Assembly (NCBI RefSeq): GCF_014640555.1
Contig: NZ_BMHE01000004.1
Location: forward strand, 154,997-218,996
Source of the DNA: Paenibacillus marchantiophytorum
GTDB lineage: Bacteria > Bacillota > Bacilli > Paenibacillales > NBRC-103111
Direction of reading: 5' to 3'
Length of the DNA: 64,000 nucleotides
In this document: piece by piece, positions 1 to 8,859 of the stretch
How positions within the stretch are numbered: the first letter of the stretch is position 1
Layout of the letters: the number at the start of each line of letters is the position of its first letter
Notes under the pieces: model-generated
Database searches by the model: none
Told to the model about the DNA's origin: nothing
The model's input: only the letters and a program-made list of their open reading frames with translations
Position numbers and translations under genes: made by a program

Positions 1-932
1 CTGCCGGCCTTGTCGGGTATGCGGTAACCTATGATAAAGCGGTGTTTATTGATGACGCCTACACGAATGAAGAATATAAAACCTACCTCATAAGCGGTGC
101 TTTGCGAACCGATCAACAAACGGGTTATCGTACCAAAGCCCTCATGGTCATTCCGTTTCGTAATAGCCAGGGCGAAATTATGGGCGCCTACCAAGCCATC
201 AACAAACTGACCGCCGGCAAGCAATTCTCAGATAAAGACATGGAATATTTAACCTTGGCATCCTCCTATGCAGGCAAGTCATTGGAATCCGTATTGCTGA
301 CGAACGAGATTGAGGAAACGCAGAAGGAACTTATTATCCGAATGGGGGAAATTGGCGAGAGCAGGTCCAAAGAAACCGGCAATCACGTAAAGCGTGTAGC
401 TGAGTACTCTTATCTATTAGCGCTAGGACTCGGCATGAGTCAGGAAGAAGCAGAATTGCTGCGAATGGCTTCACCCATGCATGATATCGGCAAAGTTGGC
501 ATTCCGGACAGCATCTTGAATAAGCCTGGGAAGTTGACGGATGATGAATTCAAAATCATGCAGAATCATACGCTAGTTGGCTACAATCTACTTAAAAATT
601 CCAACCGCAGCATCCTTAAAACAGCGGCAATTGTCGCTCATGAACATCATGAGAAATGGAACGGACGCGGCTATCCACGAGGAATAAGCGGCGACGCGAT
701 CCACATTTTGGGTCGAATTACAGCACTCGCCGATGTTTTCGACGCTCTTGGCAGTGAAAGAGTCTATAAGAAAGCCTGGGAACTTGATCGTATCTTGGAG
801 CTCTTCAAGGAAGAGCGAGGTCAACATTTTGATCCCCAACTTGTAGACGTCTTCTTCGAACAATTACCGAACATCCTCCGCATTCGCGAAGAATTTTCCG
901 ATACGGCTTTGGAGGATCTCACGGATAAATAA
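1..932 (+). CDS. GAF-HD-GYP cyclic-di-GMP phosphodiesterase (5' end outside window)
   Basis: The reading frame is open from base 3, so the start lies before the window; the GTG at 42 is internal. The first 80 or so residues look like the end of a GAF sensor domain (PFRNSQGEIMGAYQAINKL). The rest is an HD-GYP domain, which hydrolyses cyclic di-GMP in the cytoplasm. The metal and active-site motifs are visible: NHVKRVAEYS, MHDIGKVGIPD, a later HEHHEKWNG and the GYP triplet, so the enzyme should be active. It is followed by a bidirectional terminator and a convergent gene. What the GAF part senses cannot be told. Confidence 0.88.
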   Translation, partial: AGLVGYAVTYDKAVFIDDAYTNEEYKTYLISGALRTDQQTGYRTKALMVIPFRNSQGEIMGAYQAINKLTAGKQFSDKDMEYLTLASSYAGKSLESVLLTNEIEETQKELIIRMGEIGESRSKETGNHVKRVAEYSYLLALGLGMSQEEAELLRMASPMHDIGKVGIPDSILNKPGKLTDDEFKIMQNHTLVGYNLLKNSNRSILKTAAIVAHEHHEKWNGRGYPRGISGDAIHILGRITALADVFDALGSERVYKKAWELDRILELFKEERGQHFDPQLVDVFFEQLPNILRIREEFSDTALEDLTDK

Positions 933-942
933 CACCTATAAC

Positions 943-989
943 AAAAGGCAGTCTCTAAAGTCATCTTTGACTTTTTGAGACTGCCTTTT
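943..989. terminator. Bidirectional intrinsic terminator
   Basis: AAAAGGCAGTCTC and GAGACTGCCTTTT are perfect inverted arms around a 21-base loop, with A- and T-runs on the outer sides. It sits between two convergent genes (stops at 932 and 996), so it can end transcription from both sides. Confidence 0.85.
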
Positions 990-995
990 CAATTA

Positions 996-1622
996 CTAAA
1001 TGAGAATGGTCACTGCTGCGAATACCTCATCGTCCCAAGTGAGCTCCAACCGATCCCCATTGCTAACGGGACCTACTCCCTCCGGTGTGCCTGTATAAAT
1101 AATGTCGCCTTCACCAAGACCATAATGTGCAGCAATATAATCAATAATTGTTTGCAGATCGAAGATCATGTTGCTGATGTTGCCATTCTGAACGACTTGG
1201 CCATTCTGGCGCAATTGAAAATTCGTTTCCGTCAATTTCGCTGCCCCAGGAAAAGGTCGGAAAGAGCTGATTGGCGCGGAATTGAGAAACCCTTTGGCAG
1301 GCAGCCAAGGCTGGCCTTTTTTCTTAATCACATTTTGAACGTCGCGCAATGTAAAGTCGATGCCCAGCGCATATTTATCGACAATGTCATCGACTTTAAT
1401 CCCTGCGGCATATGGCTTTGCAATATGTAAAACAAGCTCCGTCTCATAGTGAATCTCGCCTTGATCGCCAGGAAGTGTTAATTCGCCTCCATTGATTTCG
1501 ACAAGCGCATGCGTTGGTTTGGTAAATATCATAGGCTGATCTGGGACATCATTCCCCAACTCCGCGGCATGGGCGCGATAATTGCGTCCAACACAATAAA
1601 TATTGCGAATTGCTTCTGTCAT
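996..1622 (-). CDS. Fumarylacetoacetate hydrolase (FAH) family protein
   Basis: A 208-residue FAH-fold enzyme of the short YcgM/FAHD type. These divalent-metal enzymes act on acyl-pyruvates, oxaloacetate or catabolic diketo acids. The metal ligands are visible as the two glutamates of EIHYETELVLHI and the aspartate of GIDFTLRDVQ; the C-terminal TGTPEGVGPV loop is typical. The ATG has a GGAGG site 7 bases upstream. The gene starts 17 bases after capA-like 1640..2908 on the same strand and is probably co-transcribed with it. The substrate is not predictable from sequence. Confidence 0.85.
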   Translation of the reverse strand: MTEAIRNIYCVGRNYRAHAAELGNDVPDQPMIFTKPTHALVEINGGELTLPGDQGEIHYETELVLHIAKPYAAGIKVDDIVDKYALGIDFTLRDVQNVIKKKGQPWLPAKGFLNSAPISSFRPFPGAAKLTETNFQLRQNGQVVQNGNISNMIFDLQTIIDYIAAHYGLGEGDIIYTGTPEGVGPVSNGDRLELTWDDEVFAAVTILI

Positions 1623-1639
1623 GTGATTACTCCTCCGGC

Positions 1640-2908
1640 TTATTTCTTACTCACATTTCCTTGGTTATCCACACGTGCTCCAATCGAGATTTGGGTCAAA
1701 CGTTCAAACAGCTTGGCTCCATCTTCGAAATTCATGGGCGCGGGCTGCGCCGATTTGGTTATAATGGGCACTAAATGAATATTGCATGACTTGTCTTTGG
1801 AACAAGCTGCTTCCATAATAACGGTTTCCCACGTTTTGGGCGTGTCATTCGTCGTGAAAATAAAATTCCCCAAACTGTAAGCTATCCACTTGCCCTTGTA
1901 CTGCTCAAAGCCCTGCATCACATGCGGATGACCGCCGACAACCAAGTCAGCACCGGCATCGATGTATCGATGCGCCAAATCCTTTTGATTTTTGTCCGGA
2001 TTATCACTTCGCTCAACACCCCAGTGGGCCATGACGACGACGAGATCAGCACTTGCCTTGGCCTTCTCTATCGCTTCCACAGGCGGCTTGTAGTTGTAAG
2101 TTTCCGCTACACCGAGATGACCCGCTGCCGCTTTCCATGAAGCTTCCGGCACAACGCGGCTGAAGCCAAAGAACGCGATCTTGACGCCATCCTTTTCAAC
2201 AATGACAGGTTTATAAGCTTCCTCTACACCTTTACCCACACCCACATGCTGGATGCCCTCTTGATCAAGTGCATCTATCGTATCCTGCAAACCCTCCGGG
2301 CCGTAATCCATCACATGGTTATTAGCCAAATTCACAATATCGAATCCCGCAGCTTTGAATGGCGGCAAGGCTAGCGGCGAAGAACGATAAACGTAATCCT
2401 TCTTTTGCACCGTGCCCCTGTTCGTTATGGGTGTTTCTAAATTTGCAATTGTAAAATCAGGTTTGCTTAGTAGGTCCTTCACTTGGAGGTAGGGATAGTC
2501 ATAGCCCTTCTGTGTCAAGATATCTTCCACTTTGGAAGCCATAATGACATCGCCTACAAACGATAACTTCACTTGCCCGCCACGAGCTGAAGACGTGTCT
2601 GAAGCGGTAGGAACCGGTGATGCGATAATGGCCTTCGCTGTTTGCTCGGGACTTGGTTTCACAGTAGGTTGCGCGCTTGCAGTAGCTGTTGGTTTCATTG
2701 TTGGAGGTGATGCCACGGCCACTGGTGATGCAGCCGACTCCGCATCTGGCGTTGATTTACTCTGGTTGGACCAATGGGAAATGCCAATACCAATAGCAAA
2801 ACATGCGACTGCGGCAAGCGTTAGGCCACCAATGACCTTAAGCGGCGCTTTCTTCGTAGAAGTACGCTCTTTTTTCGGTTTACGGTGACGTTCTTGTCTG
2901 GATTCCAT
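1640..2908 (-). CDS. CapA family protein (poly-gamma-glutamate capsule type phosphoesterase fold)
   Basis: A 422-residue protein with a basic N-terminus, one membrane segment at about residues 22-42, a low-complexity Pro/Ala/Thr/Ser linker to about residue 110, then an extracellular CapA/PgsA domain. The domain shows SFVGDVIMA, IANLETPITNRG, NLANNHVMDYG, MAHWGVE and GGHPHVMQGFE, the metallophosphatase-like motifs of PF09587. Family members take part in polyglutamate capsule formation, but no pgsB/pgsC partner is present, so a capsule role is not supported here; many Bacillota carry such solo CapA proteins of unknown function. FAH-family 996..1622 follows 17 bases downstream. Confidence 0.85.
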   Translation of the reverse strand: MESRQERHRKPKKERTSTKKAPLKVIGGLTLAAVACFAIGIGISHWSNQSKSTPDAESAASPVAVASPPTMKPTATASAQPTVKPSPEQTAKAIIASPVPTASDTSSARGGQVKLSFVGDVIMASKVEDILTQKGYDYPYLQVKDLLSKPDFTIANLETPITNRGTVQKKDYVYRSSPLALPPFKAAGFDIVNLANNHVMDYGPEGLQDTIDALDQEGIQHVGVGKGVEEAYKPVIVEKDGVKIAFFGFSRVVPEASWKAAAGHLGVAETYNYKPPVEAIEKAKASADLVVVMAHWGVERSDNPDKNQKDLAHRYIDAGADLVVGGHPHVMQGFEQYKGKWIAYSLGNFIFTTNDTPKTWETVIMEAACSKDKSCNIHLVPIITKSAQPAPMNFEDGAKLFERLTQISIGARVDNQGNVSKK

Positions 2909-3068
2909 TCAAAACATTCCCCTTTCCCCCTACAAATTATAACAGATGAAGCTCGCCTTGGGTAATCGTATGGCGTGAACATTTGCAGATTGGGCGCCGT
3001 GTGGTATAACAGAAGCAATAGATATGTTCATAGGTGTTCATAGGAGATTTATTAGAAAGGGAACAAGT

Positions 3069-3842
3069 ATGCTAGAGAAAATTGCGATCATTTCAGATAT
3101 TCATGGAAATTTGCCAGCCCTTGAAGCTGTGCTTACCGATATCCACCGCCGCAAAATTGAACGCATCATCTGTCTGGGCGATCTTGTCGGCAAAGGTCCT
3201 GATTCGGCGGCTGTGGTTGACCGGATTAAAGAAGCATGTGAAGCCGTGGTGCAGGGGAACTGGGATTTGGGCATTACACTTCCCCAAGAACTTCCAACAG
3301 GCTTATGGCATCAGCAGCAGCTTGGTCCAGAGCGGCTAGCTTATTTGAAGCAGCTCCCCTTCTCCGTTGACTTGCATGTCAGCGGCAAGCACTTTCGCTT
3401 CTTTCATGCTTCAGCACAAAGTGTTTATCACCGCGTGAAACGTAAAGCATCCAAGACAGAACGCTTAGCTATGTTTATAAATACCGAGATGATTGCAGCA
3501 ACTGACGGAAAGCAGCCGGATATCGTGGGTTATGGCGACATCCATATTCCATATCTTCTAACACTCAAGAACCCCTCAGAGAAACGCTCTGATCATCGTC
3601 CTAATAGCGGGCTTATGCTTTTCAACGTGGGAAGCGTAGGAACCCCCTATGACGGTATTCCACAGGCGGGCTATTGCGTACTGGAAGGAGAAACAGACAG
3701 CAGCGAACAAGTTGGGTTCGCCATTCAATTTGTCCGTGTTCCTTATGATATCAATCTTGCTGTTCAGTTGGCTTACAAGGCACAAATGCCTGAAAGTGAG
3801 CGATACGAACTTGAGATTACTACTGGTTTAGTCCACAAATAA
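3069..3842 (+). CDS. Calcineurin-like metallophosphoesterase (YfcE/ApaH-like)
   Basis: A 257-residue cytoplasmic phosphoesterase. The N-terminus IAIISDIHGNLPALEAVL, then CLGDLVGKGP and VVQGNWD, are the metal-binding motifs of the single-domain metallophosphatase family (PF12850). A long insert holds HASAQSV and the C-terminal part has VGYGDIHIPY and NVGSVGTPYDG. The start was placed at 3069 because AGAAAGGGA lies 7 bases upstream; an upstream ATG at 3024 has no such site. The natural substrate is unknown. Confidence 0.83.
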   Translation: MLEKIAIISDIHGNLPALEAVLTDIHRRKIERIICLGDLVGKGPDSAAVVDRIKEACEAVVQGNWDLGITLPQELPTGLWHQQQLGPERLAYLKQLPFSVDLHVSGKHFRFFHASAQSVYHRVKRKASKTERLAMFINTEMIAATDGKQPDIVGYGDIHIPYLLTLKNPSEKRSDHRPNSGLMLFNVGSVGTPYDGIPQAGYCVLEGETDSSEQVGFAIQFVRVPYDINLAVQLAYKAQMPESERYELEITTGLVHK

Positions 3843-3932
3843 GGGATATCATTCAAATCGCAGAATTTATAATGGGAACATCTTCCACTTTATGGTAATA
3901 TGAAAGTATCATTGAAAGTGAGGAACTCATTC

Positions 3933-4151
3933 ATGAAGTTGAACTGGCGCAAAATTGTGTTAATTGTTCTCTGTGCAGAAGTTCTGTTTATTTATTGGAA
4001 TGGCATGAGCGCTATTCCCTTCAAGAAGCAGCACATTACGAATCCAATTTCATCACCTCAGCCTATCACTCCCATTACGCAGCTAAAACCAGCTACACCC
4101 AATAAGCAAAATGAATCAAACCTCTCTATAATCGACCAAAAAGCTTCTTGA
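3933..4151 (+). CDS. Small single-pass membrane protein, unknown
   Basis: A 72-residue peptide with a basic start (MKLNWRK), one hydrophobic segment IVLIVLCAEVLFIYW, and a Pro/Thr/Gln-rich tail. A GTGAGG site precedes the ATG at 3933; the longer form from 3900 lacks one. No family was recognised. It ends directly before a terminator shared with the convergent methyltransferase. Confidence 0.55.
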   Translation: MKLNWRKIVLIVLCAEVLFIYWNGMSAIPFKKQHITNPISSPQPITPITQLKPATPNKQNESNLSIIDQKAS

Positions 4152-4161
4152 TCTAGACAAA

Positions 4162-4200
4162 CAAAAGCGCTGTAAGCCAGCAGGCTCCACAGCGCTTTTG
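4162..4200. terminator. Bidirectional intrinsic terminator
   Basis: CAAAAGCGCTGT and ACAGCGCTTTTG are perfect arms with a 15-base loop, flanked by A- and T-rich sides. It lies between the convergent genes ending at 4151 and 4210. Confidence 0.85.
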
Positions 4201-4209
4201 TTTGATCGT

Positions 4210-4845
4210 CTATTTCACCCGTGCCAAAGCCAAGCCGTCATACGCGGGCAGTACGGTGCTCTCTAACCTTGGATCCCGAGCAATCGTCTCATTAAACTTT
4301 CGAATCGCTTGGACGGAGGCCTTGGTTTGCGCCGCATCGATGACTTTACCTCTCATCAGTGTGTTATCACCGGCAATAACAGCCCCCGGATTGGCCAATT
4401 GGATGGCCAGTTCCAAGTAGTTCGGATAATTCACCTTGTCTGCATCGATAAAGAAGAAATCGAATCGTTCTCCTTGTTCGAGCGATGACTTTAAATGCAC
4501 GAGGGCCTCACCGATCCGATACTCGACATAATGCCCAAGTCCGGCATCGTCTACATTTTGCTTGGCGACATCGGCAAATTCCTGCTTTAATTCAAGCGAT
4601 ACCAGCTTGCCGCCTTCCTTCAGGCCTCTAGCCAAACAAATTCCGCTGTATCCGCCCAGAGCTCCTATTTCTAATACTTTTTTGGCACCGATCATCGAGA
4701 CCAGCATCGTCAGCAATCGGCCATACCCCGGAGCAATCGATATTTCTGGCATATTTTTATTGCGGATGACTGCCTTCACACGTTCCAGCACCGCATCTTC
4801 CTCATATAAGCCTTCTGAGTAGCTTTCAGGCGTTACTATTTCCAT
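4210..4845 (-). CDS. SAM-dependent O-methyltransferase (YrrM/caffeoyl-CoA type)
   Basis: A 211-residue class I methyltransferase of the O-methyltransferase family 3. The SAM-binding motif I is VLEIGALGGYSGICLA; DFFFIDADKVNYPNYLE carries the metal-binding aspartates and GAVIAGDNTLMRG the third acidic motif. The start at 4845 is fixed by GAAGGAGGAAC seven bases upstream; the open frame reaches further to 4977 but that extension is basic and lacks a site. A divergent rRNA methyltransferase starts 134 bases away. The acceptor substrate is unknown. Confidence 0.85.
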   Translation of the reverse strand: MEIVTPESYSEGLYEEDAVLERVKAVIRNKNMPEISIAPGYGRLLTMLVSMIGAKKVLEIGALGGYSGICLARGLKEGGKLVSLELKQEFADVAKQNVDDAGLGHYVEYRIGEALVHLKSSLEQGERFDFFFIDADKVNYPNYLELAIQLANPGAVIAGDNTLMRGKVIDAAQTKASVQAIRKFNETIARDPRLESTVLPAYDGLALARVK

Positions 4846-4979
4846 CTTGATGTTCCTCCTTCTGAAACGAAAGCTTGCACTTTGCGTTTTTCGTTTGTAA
4901 GTGTAACCTATTTGTCCTATACTTGTTAATTGTATGAGTTTTATGAGCGATGTACAACCCGGATGGAAGGAATTCAACT

Positions 4980-6128
4980 ATGCCACAACAATTAGAATTA
5001 ATTGCAACTTGCCCGATGGGACTTGAAGCTATCGTTGCCCGCGAGATTCGTGATCTTGGCTACACGGAAGTAACCGTCGAGAATGGCCGTGTCCGCTTCC
5101 TAGGCGATGAGCTAGCCATCTGCCGCGCCAATCTATGGCTGCGGACCGCTGATCGTATCCTGATTCTCATGGGCCAGTTTAAAGCGCTGACTTTCGATGA
5201 GCTATTCGAAGGTGCGAAGGCACTCGCTTGGCCGGACTGGATTCCGAACGATGCTGAATTCCCTGTCGAAGGGCGTTCCCATAAGTCACAACTATCGAGC
5301 GTTCCCGCTTGCCAAGGAATCGTTAAGAAAGCCGTCGTTGAGAAAATGAAGCTTCGTTACGGAACAGAGTGGTTTCCAGAGAATGGAGCCCGCTACGTTA
5401 TTGAAGTTGCCCTGCTCGGCGATATTGCAACGCTGACCATCGACACGACAGGTGCTAGTCTGCATAAGCGCGGCTACCGCAAGCTAGTTACCGAAGCTCC
5501 GCTGAAAGAAACGATGGCCGCGGCGATGATCCTGCTAAGCCGCTGGAATGTAGAGCGGCCGCTCTACGACCCGTTCTGCGGGTCGGGAACCATCCCGATC
5601 GAGGCGGCGATGATCGGTTGGAATATCGCGCCAGGACTGCGGCGCAGCTTCCCTAGCGAGGCGTGGGGCATGATCCCGCGCAAGCTCTGGGACAAGGCCC
5701 GCGACGAGGCCTTCGATCTCGTCAAAGACGATGTTCCGCTAAACATCATCGGCAGTGACATCGATCCCTCTGCCATCGAAGTGGCAGAGGCGGCAGCCAA
5801 AGCCGCAGGCTTGACCAAACAGTTCCAGCTTCGCGTGGAACCTGTGCTCAAAGCTCGCCCGCGCGGCGACTATGGCTGCTTAATCACCAACCCTCCCTAT
5901 GGGGAGCGGCTTGGTGAAGCCCAGGATGTCGAGGTGGCGCTGCGCCAGCTCGGCGCACTTACCGCTCCAATGCCGTCATGGAGCTTGTTCATCTTGAGCC
6001 CGAGCACACAGCTCGAGCATTATATGAATCGCCGCGCGGATAAGAAGCGCAAGCTGTTTAACGGACGGATCGAATGCAATCTGTTCCAATATCTCGGCCC
6101 GCTTCCGCCACGTCGGCACGATAAATAG
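4980..6128 (+). CDS. THUMP-domain class I SAM-dependent RNA methyltransferase (RlmL/YpsC family)
   Basis: A 382-residue cytoplasmic enzyme expected to make N2-methylguanosine in 23S rRNA. The N-terminal part (about 1-165) is a ferredoxin-like plus THUMP RNA-binding region. The C-terminal part is the methyltransferase: LYDPFCGSGTIPIEAAMIG is the SAM loop, GSDIDPSAIEVA follows, and the catalytic motif is TNPPYGERLG. The start at 4980 has GGAAGG 8 bases before it. A weak hairpin (AAAGCGGC/GCCGCCTTT, 6134-6152) follows the stop, and then a repeat cassette. Confidence 0.9.
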   Translation: MPQQLELIATCPMGLEAIVAREIRDLGYTEVTVENGRVRFLGDELAICRANLWLRTADRILILMGQFKALTFDELFEGAKALAWPDWIPNDAEFPVEGRSHKSQLSSVPACQGIVKKAVVEKMKLRYGTEWFPENGARYVIEVALLGDIATLTIDTTGASLHKRGYRKLVTEAPLKETMAAAMILLSRWNVERPLYDPFCGSGTIPIEAAMIGWNIAPGLRRSFPSEAWGMIPRKLWDKARDEAFDLVKDDVPLNIIGSDIDPSAIEVAEAAAKAAGLTKQFQLRVEPVLKARPRGDYGCLITNPPYGERLGEAQDVEVALRQLGALTAPMPSWSLFILSPSTQLEHYMNRRADKKRKLFNGRIECNLFQYLGPLPPRRHDK

Positions 6129-6185
6129 CCAAGAAAGCGGCTTTGCCGCCTTTAGAGATGAGCATCTTCATAACGGTTTTTAACA

Positions 6186-6508
6186 TTCTAGCGGATCGTA
6201 GTTCCCTTTGGGCTTTGCGATGACAGAGAGCGTCGTGTGAAAAGGAACTATGATACGCTAACCGGCGGAAACTGGGGTAAAAGTAACATGAAAAGGAACT
6301 GAGATCCGCTATTTAAGCGGAACCTGCTGATTCCAACCGGGAAACGGTGAAATAGCGGATCGTAGTTCCCTCTAGCCTGGAATATGGCGGTTTTCAGAAT
6401 TATAGCGTACTGTAGTTCCCTCAAACTCCCTATAATGACTCTTTTGGCTAGAACAGCGCGCTGTAGTCCCTCCGTGCGAAGTAGCTGGAGTAACTCCGCG
6501 TTCATTCC
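6186..6508. repeat. Intergenic repeat cassette, subtype C (six arms)
   Basis: Six short arms of one motif occur here. Two read in the GGAACTA...CGCTA direction (6243-6260 and 6295-6314). Four read in the opposite TAGCG...GTAGTTCCC direction (near 6189-6207, 6351-6371, 6401-6421 and 6451-6471); 6410-6419 is an exact CTGTAGTTCC. The right end shares a long stretch with the cassette at 63136..63415, including CTTTTGGCTAGAA and GAGTAACTCCGCGTTCA. This block fills most of the gap between genes ending at 6128 and starting at 6720. Open frames across it are translations of the repeat, not genes. Confidence 0.8.
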
Positions 6509-6527
6509 CAAAAAACTCTTATAATTC

Positions 6528-6565
6528 AAAAAAGCCTTGAGGGGATTTCCCTTCAAGGCTTTTTG
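6528..6565. terminator. Intrinsic terminator
   Basis: AAAAAGCCTTGA and its inverted partner TTCAAGGCTTTTT form a strong stem with a short loop and T-run. It lies 400 bases past the rRNA methyltransferase, behind the repeat cassette, so any read-through transcript from 4980..6128 would include the repeat. Confidence 0.8.
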
Positions 6566-6719
6566 GGCTATTGCTCAAGTAGCGCTGTAATCATCAACTT
6601 CGATTTTTTTCATTTCTTGCTCATTCATCAATATTAACACAAATAATGTAACAAATTACAGTAAATAGGCATATACCTGTAGGGTATGCAATTCAACCAT
6701 GAAATGAGGAAACTGATCA

Positions 6720-7052
6720 ATGAGTTACAATTATCCTTCACATTACGTGCCTTACCCGTCCGTGTTGCCGTCTCGATTACCAACGCATTTCGCTCCAGTA
6801 TCTTGGTTGGTAAACAGCACGCCTGGTCATTATTACCGAACAACAATTGCAGGTGTTCCACAAACGGTTCTCTTTGCTGGATACAACTCTTTATCACAAG
6901 CTGCGACACTCGTATCACTTACTCCTACAGGCTTACAATTGCTTGTTGTATCTCCACAAGATTTAGTGGGTTGGACTAATATCGGTCCAAACCTGAATCT
7001 ATTGAAAAGCGATCCTTTGTGCGGCATTTATCCGTGGGCTTTTGGTTGTTAA
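6720..7052 (+). CDS. Small protein of unknown function, Tyr/Pro-rich N-terminus
   Basis: A 110-residue protein with an aromatic/proline-rich start (MSYNYPSHYVPYPSVLP) followed by a hydrophobic-polar mix with no clear membrane segment. ATGAGG lies about 10 bases before the ATG, and a terminator follows the stop, so it looks like a real monocistronic gene. The composition resembles small spore-coat or exosporium proteins, but no motif proves this. An overlapping frame (6686..6979) has no comparable site and is treated as a shadow. Confidence 0.55.
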   Translation: MSYNYPSHYVPYPSVLPSRLPTHFAPVSWLVNSTPGHYYRTTIAGVPQTVLFAGYNSLSQAATLVSLTPTGLQLLVVSPQDLVGWTNIGPNLNLLKSDPLCGIYPWAFGC

Positions 7053-7096
7053 GAAGGTGTATAGGGAATCACAGATTCCGCACCTGCTCTGCTCTG

Positions 7097-7125
7097 CTCT
7101 GACCTGACGGTCAGGGCCTTTTATT
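7097..7125 (+). terminator. Intrinsic terminator between convergent genes
   Basis: CTCTGAC pairs with GTCAGGG (one G-T pair) around CTGACG, followed by CCTTTTATT. It overlaps the last codon of the convergent oxidoreductase. Confidence 0.55.
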
Positions 7126-8200
7126 GTTTCGCCCAAGGTTGAGTTGTCGTCGTCAGTTCCTCTCCCGATTCGATAGCCGACTGCATCATGATCGATAAAT
7201 AATTATCCTGCATCGCCTCTGCCAAATCATAGCATGACGGTCCACCCTGCAAATAGTCCGCCATCTTAGTCAAGCTCGTAGCAATGGCGATCTCATCGTC
7301 GGATAAACGCCCGGGAACGAATGGGTTTGCATACACCCAATCTTCATTTGCTGTAATCCCTTGGTGATAATACCCTTCCAAGTTACCGTTATGACCGGTA
7401 TCAACTCTTCGGAAATTGCCGTAGACAGGTGTCTTATAATCCCTCAAATACCGGAACGTTTCGTCCGTTACTTCTCCATGGCTTCCGCGAACGAGGACAC
7501 GATTATGGCGAATCCAAGAGAAATACTGATCACCTGTAAAATCAAACAGAGCCAGTTGGTTTCCGAATCGAAGAGTAGCGATATCCTGCACCGAATCGCC
7601 AATCACTTCACTTTCGGGAGGCCCATAACGCCCTGGACCTTTCACGATATTTGAGGTAAATCTCTGTCCCCTGATGATGGCGTTCTCGAAATTAATGCCA
7701 AGCATCTTTCGAATCAGGCTGATGCCATGATAACCGTGAGCGGCCGATACTTGTACCTGAGAAACGTCCCCCAGTTTACCTGATCTCACAAAAGCAATAC
7801 GTGCAGCATGCATTGGCTGATACAAATATTGTTCAGCTACCTGTACGCGCCCTTTGAGTTTACGCAACGACTCATATAAGGCAATCATTCCTGGGATGTC
7901 ATCAGCCGGAGGTGTTTCTGTCAATATCGGAATGTTCCTTTTTGCCAGTTCTAATGTGCAGGTAGGCATGGCATCCCTAGAAACGGAAACAACCGCGAAC
8001 ATGAGAGGCCCGCTTGAAACGAAAGATTCGATATCACGGTAGGTTTTCACGCCCCATTCCTCTTCGATCTCCCTGCCTCGTTCCTCGTCACGGACTAGCA
8101 TCGCACGGACGGCGAAACGGTGAGGCAGTAATTTTGCAATCCGCAAATAATAATCGGCTCTCCACCCTCTGCCTACAATGCCGAATTCTATTAAAGACAT
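7121..8200 (-). CDS. Gfo/Idh/MocA family oxidoreductase
   Basis: A 359-residue NAD(P)-dependent dehydrogenase-like protein. The N-terminal Rossmann domain opens with FGIVGRGWRADYY in place of the usual GxGxxG spacing. The catalytic EKP motif of this family reads ETP here (ILTETPPADD), so the lysine is missing, and the family's later GH/H motif is only partly kept (HGYHGISLIRKML). This suggests altered chemistry or a non-catalytic member. ATG 8200 has GAGGGGGA 7 bases upstream and is preferred over TTG 8203. It is convergent to 6720..7052 and stands alone. Confidence 0.78.
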   Translation of the reverse strand: MSLIEFGIVGRGWRADYYLRIAKLLPHRFAVRAMLVRDEERGREIEEEWGVKTYRDIESFVSSGPLMFAVVSVSRDAMPTCTLELAKRNIPILTETPPADDIPGMIALYESLRKLKGRVQVAEQYLYQPMHAARIAFVRSGKLGDVSQVQVSAAHGYHGISLIRKMLGINFENAIIRGQRFTSNIVKGPGRYGPPESEVIGDSVQDIATLRFGNQLALFDFTGDQYFSWIRHNRVLVRGSHGEVTDETFRYLRDYKTPVYGNFRRVDTGHNGNLEGYYHQGITANEDWVYANPFVPGRLSDDEIAIATSLTKMADYLQGGPSCYDLAEAMQDNYLSIMMQSAIESGEELTTTTQPWAKQ

Positions 8201-8425
8201 CAATTTTCCCCCTCGCTTTTCGTAGTCTAATTATATTCTTCTTACTTTTAATTATAAATGGAATTAAATGATTCGAATATGGAGTTTTGTTAGGCGTTGC
8301 CCTGGGCAATAGAATTGTGGAACAACTAAAAAATGTTCAAATACCCTTGTATAGATGTCCAATCAAAGAGTAAATATTGTCATATCATAAAGAGTAATAT
8401 AAATTCAATCAAGGAGTGGATCGAT

Positions 8426-8527
8426 ATGGGAGTAGCAGTAGCAGAAGGGTATCGCCGCAATAATGTAGCAGAAGTTCTTGTTCTCTTTATTCTTTTGGTT
8501 ATTATCACTATGGCTTTTGCATGGTAA
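8426..8527 (+). CDS. YjcZ-family sporulation mini-protein
   Basis: A 33-residue peptide: a short polar head with Gly and Arg (GYRRNN) and a single hydrophobic helix VLVLFILLVIITMAF ending in W. Length, layout and the VLVLFILLxII pattern match the YjcZ/YhbT-type small sporulation membrane proteins of Bacillales. AAGGAGTGG lies 7 bases before the ATG at 8426; the open frame extends to 8333 but without a site. A terminator follows 28 bases after the stop. Confidence 0.8.
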   Translation: MGVAVAEGYRRNNVAEVLVLFILLVIITMAFAW

Positions 8528-8555
8528 TGATGGTCTCACATAATGCCTGCTCATG

Positions 8556-8580
8556 AAGAAGAGGGAAACCTCTTCTTTTT
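8556..8580 (+). terminator. Intrinsic terminator of the YjcZ-type gene
   Basis: AAGAAGAGG and CCTCTTCTT form a perfect 9-base-pair stem with loop GAAA, followed by TT. Confidence 0.8.
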
Positions 8581-8584
8581 GCAT

Positions 8585-8707
8585 TTATTCCACTGTAAAA
8601 ATGAAAACAAGGTCGGACAAGTCCATTCCATCTTTGTTCATTGTTTGAACACCGCTTTTGTCGTATTTGGGCATCATCATTTCAGGCTCCAAATCAGGAA
8701 AAGCAAA
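8585..8707 (-). pseudogene. Possible 3' gene relic, unknown
   Basis: On the minus strand an open frame of about 40 codons ends at 8585-8587. Its peptide is Met- and Asp-rich (PEMMMPKYDKSGV, MNKDGMDLSDLVFIF) and looks more protein-like than its surroundings. It has no ATG with a ribosome binding site and a stop lies just upstream, so it may be the tail of a lost gene. The rest of the gap 8528-8859 shows only the YjcZ-type terminator and AT-rich sequence before the next gene. This is a weak call. Confidence 0.22.
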
Positions 8708-8859
8708 TTAAGAATATTAAGTTCATGTAAACTTTATTGACATACCCTTGAGAACCCACTAGAATTCATATTAATAACAATAAAATACATGAAATGTATG
8801 AAAATAATTTGTTTGTTTATGTTGTTTATCACCACACAAACAAAGGAGGAAATTCCTCG

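Noticed and set aside
6248..6556. Open frame of 102 aa on the minus strand
   Set aside because: It translates the repeat cassette and the following terminator; no ribosome binding site or family.
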